Source: Bradyrhizobium sp. WSM1417 | Lineage (GTDB): Bacteria; Pseudomonadota; Alphaproteobacteria; Rhizobiales; Xanthobacteraceae | Assembly: GCF_000515415.1 (NCBI RefSeq) | Contig: NZ_KI911783.1 | Span: 1,416,392-1,480,391 of the forward strand | DNA: 64,000 nucleotides | Direction of reading: 5' to 3' | Shown here: positions 34,390-42,437 of the stretch, piece after piece | Layout of the letters: each line of letters starts with the position of its first letter | Numbering within the stretch: the first letter of the stretch is position 1 | The notes under the pieces: generated by a model | Seen by the model: the letters and a program-made list of their open reading frames with translations, nothing else | Database searches by the model: none | What the model was told of the DNA's origin: nothing | Made by a program: the position numbers and the translations under genes

Positions 34390-35525
34390 GCCTCGTCCCC
34401 ACCGTTCTTGGCGGCTTCGTAGCGCGCCATGAAGGCCGGCGACATCGCGCGCAGGCGGGAGTCGTCGATGCGGCCTGAGCGGGTGATGTAGCTGTAGGCA
34501 AAGTCCATCAAGCCCTGCTGCATGTGCTGAGCAAAGTGCTCGTACCAGAAAGCGCTGGTCCGCGCGGCGTTGACGAGCTTCTGCACCACCGGCTTTCGCG
34601 CGGCCTGGTAGCGATGCAGGGCGGTGGAGAGATGGGCATCCGATTCCAGCGCCTTGACCAGCGCAATGGCGTCCTCGATCGCGAGCCGCGTGCCCGAGCC
34701 GATCGAGAAATGCGCCGAGTGCAGGGCGTCGCCGAGCAGCACCATGTTCTTGAACGACCAGTGCTCGTTCCAGACCCAGGGGAAGTTGCGCCAGACCGAT
34801 TTGTTGGAGACCAGCGAGCGGCCGCCGAGCGTGTCGGCGAACACCTCCTCGCAGACTCCTTTGGACTGCTCCACGTCCTTGTAGGCGAAGCCATAGGCCT
34901 GCCACGTCGCATGATCGCATTCGACCAGGAACGTGCTCATGGTCGGCGAATAGCGGTAGTGATGGGCGTTGAAGGCGCCGCGGTCGGTCTTGACGAAGGT
35001 CTGCGACAGCGTGTCGAAGCGCTTGGAGGTGCCGTACCAGACGAACTTGTTGGAGGAGTAGGACAGCGAGGTGCCGAAATCGCCCTCGAAGGCGCGGCGC
35101 ACCAGCGAGTTCAGACCGTCGGCGGCAACGATCAGATCGTGGCCGTTGAGCTGGTCGATGGAGTGGATCGGCGTGTCGAAGCGCGGGGTGACGCCGGCAT
35201 CGAGCGCGCGCTGCTGCAGGAATCGCAACAGCTCGAGCCGGCCGATCGAGGAGAAGCCGACACCGTCAATGGCCACGCTGTCGCCGCTCAGGTTCAGCGT
35301 GATGTTCTCCCAGCTCTCCATGTGCGGCGCGATTGCGTCGACCGTCTCGGGGTCGTCGGCACGCAAAAATTCCAGCGCCTGGTCGGAGAACACCACGCCA
35401 AAGCCCCAGGTCGCGTCGGCCGGGTTCTGTTCGAACAGGTCGACCTGATCCTCGGGGTGACGCTTCTTCCAGAGATAGGCGAAGTAGAGCCCACCGGGGC
35501 CTCCGCCAATCACGGCGATCCGCAA
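34386..35525 (-). CDS. FAD monooxygenase, salicylyl-CoA 5-hydroxylase type
   Basis: 379 residues, beginning at TTG 35525 with GGGAGG seven bases upstream (MRIAVIGGGPGGLYFAYLWK). Class A flavoprotein: GGGPGG at the N-terminus, LIVAADGLNSLVRR (DG motif, ~residue 135) and NMVLLGDALHSAHFSIGSGTRLAIEDA (G-D motif, ~residue 262). This resembles salicylyl-CoA 5-hydroxylase (SdgC) and the N-terminal half of anthraniloyl-CoA monooxygenase. With the adjacent ligase and gentisate dioxygenase it would yield gentisyl-CoA. A 4-hydroxybenzoyl-CoA 1-hydroxylase is the main alternative. Confidence 0.82.
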   Translation of the reverse strand: MRIAVIGGGPGGLYFAYLWKKRHPEDQVDLFEQNPADATWGFGVVFSDQALEFLRADDPETVDAIAPHMESWENITLNLSGDSVAIDGVGFSSIGRLELLRFLQQRALDAGVTPRFDTPIHSIDQLNGHDLIVAADGLNSLVRRAFEGDFGTSLSYSSNKFVWYGTSKRFDTLSQTFVKTDRGAFNAHHYRYSPTMSTFLVECDHATWQAYGFAYKDVEQSKGVCEEVFADTLGGRSLVSNKSVWRNFPWVWNEHWSFKNMVLLGDALHSAHFSIGSGTRLAIEDAIALVKALESDAHLSTALHRYQAARKPVVQKLVNAARTSAFWYEHFAQHMQQGLMDFAYSYITRSGRIDDSRLRAMSPAFMARYEAAKNGGDEA

Positions 35526-35539
35526 CGTCTGTCCTCCCT

Positions 35540-35565
35540 GATTGACAGTATACTTACTATCTAGG
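35540..35565. promoter_or_regulatory. Operator copy 2 upstream of monooxygenase-ligase operon
   Basis: Matches 31403-31428 in 25 of 26 bases, same orientation relative to the minus-strand gene. The -10-like TATACT on minus is at 35552-35547; no good -35 is seen 16-18 nt further, unlike copy 1, so this promoter may need an activator or be weaker. Confidence 0.65.
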
Positions 35566-35783
35566 GGTAGACTAATGTGCTCCGGCTTCCCGCGCCAGCG
35601 GAATTATCGGCAAAGCGCGGGCGCGCCGAAGCTCGTGCCCGGACGCGCGTTTGGCGCGTGTCCGAAGCAGTGAGTGCGAAGCATAGCCAAACCGCGCTGG
35701 CTTGGCCATCCGCACGTCAGACGCCGCACTTTGCTCAGCCGCCGTTCACCACGGTAGTGCAGCCGCCGGATGGCCACGCTCCT

Positions 35784-36644
35784 CTAGCGTGCAGCGAACG
35801 GCGCCAGCACGTCCTTGCAGGCGGGCGACAACGACGCGGCGTTGCTGGCAACGCATTGGATGATCCGACCGCCACCTGGCGCCACGCTGCCGCACAGCGT
35901 GCGGACATCCTCGCGACATGCGGACTGGACGATGAACAGCTCTTCGCGTGGCCGCAGCGGGCGCAGCACGATCACGGCAGGTGCCGCTGCCGGTGCTGCC
36001 GCCGCCGCAGGAGCTGCGCCCGCAGGTGCCGCCGTTACTGCCGCGCCACCGCCGCCGGCCGCGGCGCTCACAGCCTTCTCGCAGGCCGGCGAAACCTTTG
36101 CCTTGTTCTTCTCCAGGCATTCGAGCGCAGGCGCGCCGCCAGGCGGCACGCTGGCGCACACCCTGGGATAATCGGCGCGGCACGCGCTCTTGACGGCAGC
36201 GACCTGCGCGCTGCTCGGCTGTTTGGCCGCCGCGGCTGCTGCCGCCGCCTTGGGCGCGGCCGCGGCAGCCGGCTTTGCGGCGGGAGCGGATTCAGCCTTC
36301 GGCGCGGCAGGCGTGGACTCCGCCTTGGGTGCAGCCTCTTTGGGTGCAGCTTCGGCCTTCGGCGCGGCTTCGGCCTTCGGCGCCGCAGCAGGCTCGACGG
36401 CGCGAACGGCGGTTTGGCATCCGGAGGACAGGCCCGACATGTTCTTCTGCAAACATTGATACGCCTCCACACCGCCCGGCGTGACGCTCGAACAGTGCGC
36501 CATGAAGTCCGAGCGGCATGCGGAGCGGATCGCGCTCTTCTGCGCCTCGGTCGGTGTTTGTGCGAACGCGCCTGCTGCAGTTGCGAAGAGAGCGGCCGCC
36601 AGCAACGCCCCGCGTGTTGACGCATGTTTCAACGTGTTGAACAT
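35784..36644 (-). CDS. Secreted protein with three cysteine-rich repeats on Ala/Pro/Lys linkers
   Basis: 286 residues from ATG 36644 (the AGGAA upstream fits). Signal peptide ends F-A-Q (~residue 29). Three ~44-residue modules at 37-80, 149-192 and 237-280 each have exactly C-x7-C-x12-C-x11-C (Cys 43/51/64/76, 155/163/176/188, 243/251/264/276) with the order A-C-R-x-D, V-x-P-G-G, C-L/V-x-x-N. They resemble the cysteine-rich repeat (GLG1-like) family. Linkers of 70 and 45 residues are Ala/Pro/Lys/Glu-rich and low complexity. Likely disulfide-bonded periplasmic modules; function unknown. Confidence 0.75.
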   Translation of the reverse strand: MFNTLKHASTRGALLAAALFATAAGAFAQTPTEAQKSAIRSACRSDFMAHCSSVTPGGVEAYQCLQKNMSGLSSGCQTAVRAVEPAAAPKAEAAPKAEAAPKEAAPKAESTPAAPKAESAPAAKPAAAAAPKAAAAAAAAKQPSSAQVAAVKSACRADYPRVCASVPPGGAPALECLEKNKAKVSPACEKAVSAAAGGGGAAVTAAPAGAAPAAAAAPAAAPAVIVLRPLRPREELFIVQSACREDVRTLCGSVAPGGGRIIQCVASNAASLSPACKDVLAPFAAR

Positions 36645-36798
36645 CTGAGTGAATTCCTGCCCTGTCGGCAACGCCGACGTTTTTCAAATCTGATGCAAAC
36701 GCAATCATCGCGAGTGATGCCTCGCGAGCGATATCTTTGGCCGCTTTGGCTGCTACCGCAAGGAGATATGCGAGCGAAATTGCGACGTAACTAGGTCG

Positions 36799-37800
36799 TC
36801 AGAGCTTGACCATCCGCTTGCCGCGGTTCTCGCCCGCAAGCAATCCGATCAGCGCCTTCGGTGTATTCTCGAGGCCGTCGATGATGTCCTCCTGCACCTT
36901 CAGCTTGCCGGATGTGACCCAGGCCTGGAGGTCGGCGAGCGCGCGCTGGCTTTCCTTCATGTAGTCCATCACGATGAAGCCCTGCATGACGAGCCGCTTC
37001 ACCACGATCAGACCGGGCACGCCGCGCGGGCCGTGTGCCGAGGGCGCGCCATCATATTGCGAGATCGCGCCGCAGCAGGCGATGCGGCCGTAATTGTTCA
37101 TCTGCGGCAGGCAGGCTTCGAGAATGTCGCCGCCGACATTGTCGAAATAGACGTCGATACCCTTCGGAGCTGCCGCGCGCAGCGCCTTGAACACCGCGCC
37201 GTCCTTGTAGTCGACGGCTGCATCGAAGCCGAGCTCGGAGGTCAGCCAGTTGCATTTGTCGGCGCCGCCGGCGATGCCGACCACGCGGCATCCCTTGATC
37301 TTCGCGATCTGCCCGACGATCGAGCCGACCGAGCCCGCGGCCGCGGAGACCACGACCGTCTCGCCCTCTTTGGGCTTGCCGATCTCCAGCAGGCCGAAAT
37401 AAGCCGTGAGGCCGGCGATGCCGAAGACGCTGAGCAGATGCGTCATCGGCTCGAGCTTCGGCATCTTCGTGAGGTGCTTGGCAGGCACTGCCGCCAACTC
37501 CTGCCAGCCGGTGTCGCCGAACACGATGTCGCCCGGCGCAAGCCCCGGCGCCTTCGAGCTGACGACCTCGGCGATGGCGCCGCCGGCCATCACGCTGTTG
37601 GCTTCGACTGCTGAACGATAGGTTGCGCCGTGCATCCAGGCGCGGTTGGCGGCGTCGAGTGAGATGTATCGCACGCGCAGCAAGGCCTCGCCGTCCTTCG
37701 GCTCGGGCACCGCACCTTCGACCAGCTTGAAGTGCTCGGGGCCGAGCTTGCCGCTGGGCTTTTCCACCAAAAGAATCTGACGATTGACGCTGCCGCTCAT
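36799..37800 (-). CDS. NADP-dependent oxidoreductase (zinc-free MDR family)
   Basis: 333 residues from ATG 37800. MDR family of the leukotriene-B4-dehydrogenase/CurA type: VRYISLDAANRAWM near the N-terminus, GAIAEVVSSK, cofactor loop VVVSAAAGSVGSIVGQIAKIKGCRVVGIAGG (abridged, ~residue 155), and CCGAISQYD. No zinc ligands are evident. Substrates are usually enones or alkenals; a detoxification role is likely. Confidence 0.92.
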   Translation of the reverse strand: MSGSVNRQILLVEKPSGKLGPEHFKLVEGAVPEPKDGEALLRVRYISLDAANRAWMHGATYRSAVEANSVMAGGAIAEVVSSKAPGLAPGDIVFGDTGWQELAAVPAKHLTKMPKLEPMTHLLSVFGIAGLTAYFGLLEIGKPKEGETVVVSAAAGSVGSIVGQIAKIKGCRVVGIAGGADKCNWLTSELGFDAAVDYKDGAVFKALRAAAPKGIDVYFDNVGGDILEACLPQMNNYGRIACCGAISQYDGAPSAHGPRGVPGLIVVKRLVMQGFIVMDYMKESQRALADLQAWVTSGKLKVQEDIIDGLENTPKALIGLLAGENRGKRMVKL

Positions 37801-38008
37801 GATGTTTCCCCTCGGTCGTTTGACGATTATTGATGCAGCTGCCGCAAGAAAAACGTGCAAGCCGCTTTCGTTGTGCGCTGCATGAAGGCTAGATCGCGGG
37901 CGCCAGTTTCGCAACGGGAACATCCGCCCCGACGGTCGCACGCCAAGCGTGTTGCGCAGCCGTCATATCTGCGACATCATGAAGCGGTCGGTGTAGCGGG
38001 GGTGTTCA

Positions 38009-39304
38009 ATGTCGAACAGGTTTACGCAATTCATTCTGGTGGCGATGGTGCTCGGCATCATCATGGGCGCGGCGATCTACAATTTCCTGCCCGATACGCG
38101 GGGCGATTGGGCCTCGTCCATCAACCTGATCGCCGTGATTTTCCTGCGCCTGATCAAGATGATCATCGCGCCGCTGGTGTTTGCGACCCTGGTCGGCGGC
38201 ATTGCTCATATGGGCTCGGGCTCCAAGCTCGGCCGCATCTTCGCCAAGACCATGGGCTGGTTCGTCAGCGCCTCTTTCGTCTCGCTGATGCTCGGCCTCG
38301 TGATGGTCAATCTGCTCCAGCCCGGCGCGAACTTCCCCGGTACGCTGCCTGACAAGGCGCAGTCGACCGGCCTGCCGGTTTCCGCCTTCTCGATCGAAAA
38401 ATTCCTGACCCATCTGATCCCGACCTCGATCGCGGATGCGATGGCGCAGAACGAGATCCTGCAGATCGTGATCTTCGCCGTGTTCTTCTCGGTGGCGATG
38501 GGCTCGATGCCCGAGCGCTCCAAGCCGATCCTGGCGCTGATCGACGATATCGGCCACATCATGCTCAAGGTGACAGGCTATGTGATGCTGTTCGCGCCGT
38601 TCGCGGTCTGGGCCGCCATCACCGCGACGGTTGCCAAGAACGGCCTGCTGGTGCTCTGGAAGCTCATCGTCTTCATGGGTGGCTTCTATCTCTCGCTCGC
38701 GCTGCTGTGGGGCATCCTGGTGGTCGTAGGCTTCATCGTGATCGGGCCGCGCTACGCCCATCTGCTGAAGCTGATCCGCGAGCCGCTGATGATCGCGTTC
38801 TCCACCGCGAGCTCCGAAGCGGCCTATCCGAAAACCCTGGAGGGGCTGAACAAGTTCGGCGCCTCGTCGCGGATATCGAGCTTCGTGCTGCCGCTCGGCT
38901 ATTCCTTCAATCTCGACGGCACGATGATGTACTGCACCTTCGCGAGCGTCTTCATCGCGCAGAGCTACCACATCGACATGCCGCTCGGCACCCAGCTCGC
39001 GATGCTGGCGACCCTGATGATCACCTCGAAGGGCGTCGCCGGCGTGCCGCGCGCCTCCCTCGTCGTGATCGCCTCGACGCTGTCGCAGTTCGGCATCCCC
39101 GAGGCGGGGCTGTTGATGATCATGGGCATCGATACCTTCCTCGACATGGGCCGTAGCGCCACCAACGTGATCGGCAACACGCTCGCGACCTCGGTCGTGG
39201 CCAAGTGGGAAGGCGAGCTCGGGCCCGAGCACGAGCTTGGACCGGCCGATGCCGTGCCGGGGGACATGATCCCCGGCGAAGTGCCTGCGATGGCCGGCCA
39301 TTGA
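38009..39304 (+). CDS. Dicarboxylate/amino acid:cation symporter (DAACS family)
   Basis: 431 residues, about eight membrane segments. DctA/GltP family signatures: LIKMIIAPLVFATLVGGIAHMG, the serine-rich re-entrant loop AFSTASSEAAYPKTLEGL, LPLGYSFNLDGTMMYCTFASVFIAQ (NxDG-type cation site) and GIDTFLDMGRSATNVIGNTLA. Imports dicarboxylates or acidic amino acids with H+ or Na+. A binding-protein gene follows just 12 nt later, an unusual pairing since this carrier class needs no binding protein. Confidence 0.95.
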   Translation: MSNRFTQFILVAMVLGIIMGAAIYNFLPDTRGDWASSINLIAVIFLRLIKMIIAPLVFATLVGGIAHMGSGSKLGRIFAKTMGWFVSASFVSLMLGLVMVNLLQPGANFPGTLPDKAQSTGLPVSAFSIEKFLTHLIPTSIADAMAQNEILQIVIFAVFFSVAMGSMPERSKPILALIDDIGHIMLKVTGYVMLFAPFAVWAAITATVAKNGLLVLWKLIVFMGGFYLSLALLWGILVVVGFIVIGPRYAHLLKLIREPLMIAFSTASSEAAYPKTLEGLNKFGASSRISSFVLPLGYSFNLDGTMMYCTFASVFIAQSYHIDMPLGTQLAMLATLMITSKGVAGVPRASLVVIASTLSQFGIPEAGLLMIMGIDTFLDMGRSATNVIGNTLATSVVAKWEGELGPEHELGPADAVPGDMIPGEVPAMAGH

Positions 39305-39316
39305 TCGGAGTGCATC

Positions 39317-40237
39317 ATGCGCCTTTCAATGGCGATATCGGGCGGCCTGTTGCTGGCAGCGTGCCAGCTGGCCACGGGTGCCTCCGCCCAGACCGGTGGC
39401 AGCGAAGGGCTTAGCCCGACGCTGTCGGCGATCAAGACCGCGCACACCGTGCGGCTCGGCTATCGCGAGAGCTCGCCGCCGTTCTCCTTCCTCGACCAGG
39501 CCAACCGGCCGATCGGCTACAGCCTCGAGCTCTGCGAGGCTATTGTCGAGGAGATCGGTGTCGAGGTCGACGATCCCAATCTCAAGATCGCCTACGTCAA
39601 GGTCACCTCGGATGACCGCATCGACGCCGTGCTCCAGAACAAGATCGACCTGGAATGCGGCTCGACCACGGCCAATGCCGAGCGCGGCAAGCGCGTCGCC
39701 TTCTCGCCGCTGATGTTCGTCGCCGGCACCAAGCTGATGGTGCCGAAGGCGTCCAGCGTCCAGTCGCTGACTGATCTGAAGGGCAAGACTGTCGTGGTGA
39801 CGAAGGGCACCACCAACGAGCAGGCGATCCAGGCGGCCGACAAGAAGTCCTCGTTGGGGCTGACCATCGTTGTCGGTGCCGATCACGAACAGTCATACCA
39901 GATGCTCGTCGACGGCAAAGCCGATGCGTTCGCGACCGACGACATCCTGCTGTCCAGCTTGATCGTGCGCCACAAGGCACAGGACAAGTTCCGCGTCACC
40001 GGCGATTACCTGTCCTACGACCCCTACGGCATCATGTTCCGCAAGGGCGAACCGCAACTGACGGTCGTGGTCGATCGCACCTTCCGCAAGCTCGGCTCCA
40101 ACCACGACCTCGTTCCGCTCTACAACAAATGGTTCACCGCACGGCTTCCGACCGGCGAACGGCTGAACGTGCCGATCTCGCTGCAGCTGGAGGAAGCCTT
40201 CAAGGCGATGGACGATTCCGCGAGCGCGAATAACTAG
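39317..40237 (+). CDS. Amino-acid-type ABC transporter substrate-binding protein
   Basis: 306 residues. Signal peptide ends A-S-A-Q, and an upstream Cys makes a lipoprotein conceivable (L-A-A-C). GltI/SBP_bac_3 fold: TVRLGYRESSPPFSFLDQANRPIGYSLELC (abridged), EVDDPNLKIAYVKVTSDDRI, DLECGSTTANAERGK with the glutamate/aspartate-site pattern, and DAFATDDILLSSL. Probably binds glutamate/aspartate. No permease or ATPase follows. Confidence 0.9.
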   Translation: MRLSMAISGGLLLAACQLATGASAQTGGSEGLSPTLSAIKTAHTVRLGYRESSPPFSFLDQANRPIGYSLELCEAIVEEIGVEVDDPNLKIAYVKVTSDDRIDAVLQNKIDLECGSTTANAERGKRVAFSPLMFVAGTKLMVPKASSVQSLTDLKGKTVVVTKGTTNEQAIQAADKKSSLGLTIVVGADHEQSYQMLVDGKADAFATDDILLSSLIVRHKAQDKFRVTGDYLSYDPYGIMFRKGEPQLTVVVDRTFRKLGSNHDLVPLYNKWFTARLPTGERLNVPISLQLEEAFKAMDDSASANN

Positions 40238-40297
40238 CGCCTGCCCGAAAAAGGCAGGGCTATCGCATATGACGTCTCAGCGGCGCGTGAGCGAGCG

Positions 40298-40429
40298 CCT
40301 CGTCCTTGGAGACGACCGCTTCGCGGTCTCCTCAGGATGAGGCTCAGCTGCATCCGTCTGCGTTGAATGCTGCCGCATACTCATCCCTCATCCTGAGGGC
40401 CCGCCGCAGGCGGGCGTCTCGAAGGATGG
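40298..40429. repeat. Dispersed inverted repeat, family C copy 2 (diverged)
   Basis: CGTCCTTGGAGACGACCGCT ... TCCTCAGGATGAGG facing CTCATCCTGAGGG ... GCGTCTCGAAGGATGG. The composition and inner order match the family C copy at 5042 but arms are rearranged. It is the main content of the 267-nt gap between the binding-protein and NTF2 genes. Confidence 0.7.
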
Positions 40430-40504
40430 CCGCAATCGAGCTTTCAGCCATATGCGATTGCCCCGCCATACAAGGGAGAGGGCCTGGCAAAGATCAGCGC
40501 GTGC

Positions 40505-40870
40505 TCACGCGCCTGCGGGCACCTGGTCCAGAAATCCCGTGATGCTCCTGATGCGGCCGTCCTTCAGCACGGCGAAATCCGTCCCCTTGATCGGGCTGTC
40601 GATGCCATCAGGACCAAGGCCCCAACTGAAGCGGACATGGTCGCCGTAGCCGTTGGGCTCGCCGATCAGCTTGAACTTGAAATCGGGGAAGCGCTGCTGC
40701 ACGCCTGCGATCAGCGCATCGACGCCGTCATGGCCATCCCCCTTCATCAGGGGGTCGACATAGCTCGCATCCGCCGTCCAGTTCTGGCTCAGCAGTTCGC
40801 GCCGGCGGCCGGCTGCACGCTCGTTCCAGAGATCGATGTAGCGGCGGGCGATGATGATGGGGTCGGTCAT
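40505..40870 (-). CDS. NTF2-like (SnoaL-type) family protein
   Basis: 121 residues. NTF2/SnoaL fold: ARRYIDLWNERAAGRRRELLSQNWTADASYVDP, DALIAGVQQRFPDFKFKLIGEPNG and VRFSWGLGPDG (both abridged). Members of this size include polyketide cyclases, limonene-epoxide-hydrolase-like enzymes and orphan proteins; nothing here fixes the substrate. Confidence 0.85.
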   Translation of the reverse strand: MTDPIIIARRYIDLWNERAAGRRRELLSQNWTADASYVDPLMKGDGHDGVDALIAGVQQRFPDFKFKLIGEPNGYGDHVRFSWGLGPDGIDSPIKGTDFAVLKDGRIRSITGFLDQVPAGA

Positions 40871-40954
40871 TGTCGTCTCCTTCGATGGCGCCGTGTCGTT
40901 CGGCTGACCTGACTATCGAAGGTTTGCGCGCGCTGATCGATTACCTCGGAGGTC

Positions 40955-41004
40955 ATGCGCATGATCCGGGAAAGTGTGAAGCGGTTTCCCGATCAGATCA
41001 TGCG
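40955..41004. repeat. Short palindrome, family E copy 1
   Basis: GCATGATCCGGGAAAGTGTG ... AAGCGGTTTCCCGATCAGATCATGCG. Copy 2 at 54281-54329 is nearly identical. Such GATCATGC elements are frequent in Bradyrhizobium intergenic DNA. Confidence 0.85.
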
Positions 41005-41034
41005 TCGACAAGCGCGCGCAAATGTCGCGCCAAC

Positions 41035-41385
41035 TTACTTCGCCGCGGTGACCATGATTTCGACGGTGTATTGGGCTGCCGCGAGCTTGGCTTCGACGGT
41101 GGCGCGTGCCGGCGTGTTGCCGGGCGAGACCCAGGCGTCCCACACCGCGTTCATCTCGCCAAACGTCTTCATGTCGGTGATGTAGATCGTGGCCGAGAGC
41201 AGCTTCGACTTGTCGGTGCCGGCCTTGGCGAGATGGCTGTCGATGGTCGCCAGGATGTCCTGGGTCTGCTTCGTCACACTTTCGCCGGCGGCGTTGTTGG
41301 CGACGACTCCGGCGAGATAGACGGTGTTGCCGTGCACGACGACCTGGCTCATGCGCGGGCCGGTTTCAAGACGCTGAATGCTCAT
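41035..41385 (-). CDS. RidA family protein
   Basis: 116 residues, start ATG 41385 with AAAGGAGA upstream. RidA/YjgF fold: RLETGPRMSQVVVHGNTVYLAG, TKQTQDILATIDSHLAKAG, ATIYITDMKTFGEMNAVWDAW and TPARATVEAKLA (Arg that binds the imine substrate). Members deaminate reactive enamine/imine intermediates. A triple 18-bp tandem repeat lies 59 bp upstream. Confidence 0.94.
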   Translation of the reverse strand: MSIQRLETGPRMSQVVVHGNTVYLAGVVANNAAGESVTKQTQDILATIDSHLAKAGTDKSKLLSATIYITDMKTFGEMNAVWDAWVSPGNTPARATVEAKLAAAQYTVEIMVTAAK

Positions 41386-41443
41386 TGGGAGATCTCCTTT
41401 GAATGGTGGCCCTGTCTAGCGCAGCGGCCTGCCTCGTGCCACC

Positions 41444-41497
41444 CCAGGCACGCATGCGTTACCAGGCACGCATGCGTTGCCGGGCACGCATGCGTCG
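41444..41497. repeat. Three tandem 18-bp repeats containing ACGCATGCGT
   Basis: Three consecutive 18-bp units (41444-41461, 41462-41479, 41480-41497), each carrying the palindrome ACGCATGCGT in helical phase. They sit between the esterase stop (41520) and the RidA start (41385). Confidence 0.85.
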
Positions 41498-41519
41498 TCG
41501 GCGATGCCCGAGTTGCACT

Positions 41520-42437
41520 TCAAGGAAACTGGCCGAAGAACGTCCAGATCGTCTCGGCGGCGTCGATGTCGCCGTTCTGCGATCCGAGCAAGCTGGCGGC
41601 GACCTTCGGGAAGCGGGCATCCGGAGAAAATCCGGGCATGCGGTGACCGCCTTGATTGATGCGATAAAGCACGACGTCGTGCCCTCCAGGACAGCGCGAG
41701 GAGATCCGTGTCACCGTGGACTGGTCTGCAGGCGCCCTGTCGGGCAATTCGGTCGTGTCGGCACTATCGGTCTCGCAGCCGTTGAGCTTGCGCCAGAACG
41801 CAAGCGTCTCGTCGGTGGACCAGAACCCGTCTGCGGCGTAATAGTTCGATCCGCGGCCGCCCTCGTAGGGGACCAGCGGATCGGCGGTGCCGTTCATCAG
41901 CAGCATCGGCAGCGACCGCGACGGATGGCACGTCACTGCGGCCTCATCGGTGAGGTTCATGCTCACGCTCGCAGCGGCAGCAAACAGATCGGCCCGGGCG
42001 CAGACCAGCGTCATCGCCATGGCGCCGCCATTGGAGATGCCAGTGACATAGACGCGGCGAGGATCGGCGGTGCCGCTCGCCACCTGCTTCTCGACGAGCT
42101 TTGCGATGAAGGCGACGTCGTCGGTGCCGGCGGGCGGGCCACGGAGCGCCGGTCCCGCCTTGGTCCTCGCATCGGCCCATGCGTGGTTGAGGCCATCAGG
42201 AAAGACCACGGCAAACCCTTCGCGCTTTGCGACCTGCGGCCACGCCGTCCGCGTCATCATGTCGGCGCCGCGCTGGGTCTTGCCGTGCAGCACGACCACG
42301 AGCGGCACGAGCCGCTTCGCCGGTAGTTGCACAGTGTAGGACCGCTTCACGCCGTCGATGTCGATCGTATCGGCGGACGCAGCCGAGGCGGCGGCCAAAG
42401 CCGCAACAAACGCCGCGATGCGCATCCGCCGCATCAT
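41520..42437 (-). CDS. PHB-depolymerase-like secreted esterase
   Basis: 305 residues, signal peptide ending A-S-A-D. Esterase_PHB type alpha/beta hydrolase: PLVVVLHGKTQRGADM (oxyanion His-Gly), the nucleophile elbow YVTGISNGGAMAMTL (~residue 130), the Asp in GTADPLVPYEGG, and a late His in INQGGHRMPGF. It probably hydrolyses extracellular polyesters or feruloyl-type esters. It starts one base after the stop of the FAD dehydrogenase gene, likely the same operon. Confidence 0.88.
   Translation of the reverse strand: MMRRMRIAAFVAALAAASAASADTIDIDGVKRSYTVQLPAKRLVPLVVVLHGKTQRGADMMTRTAWPQVAKREGFAVVFPDGLNHAWADARTKAGPALRGPPAGTDDVAFIAKLVEKQVASGTADPRRVYVTGISNGGAMAMTLVCARADLFAAAASVSMNLTDEAAVTCHPSRSLPMLLMNGTADPLVPYEGGRGSNYYAADGFWSTDETLAFWRKLNGCETDSADTTELPDRAPADQSTVTRISSRCPGGHDVVLYRINQGGHRMPGFSPDARFPKVAASLLGSQNGDIDAAETIWTFFGQFP

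Noticed and set aside
34390..34920. Upstream extension of the aryl-CoA ligase frame
   Set aside because: It reads through the monooxygenase gene in another frame; ATG 34389 overlapping the stop is the natural start.
35566..35783. Gene or RNA in the gap after the second operator
   Set aside because: Only a short GC-rich hairpin (GGACGCGC ... GCGTGTCC) and no credible frame or T tract.
41444..41497. CRISPR-like array
   Set aside because: Units are 18 bp, directly tandem without spacers, only three copies; no cas genes.
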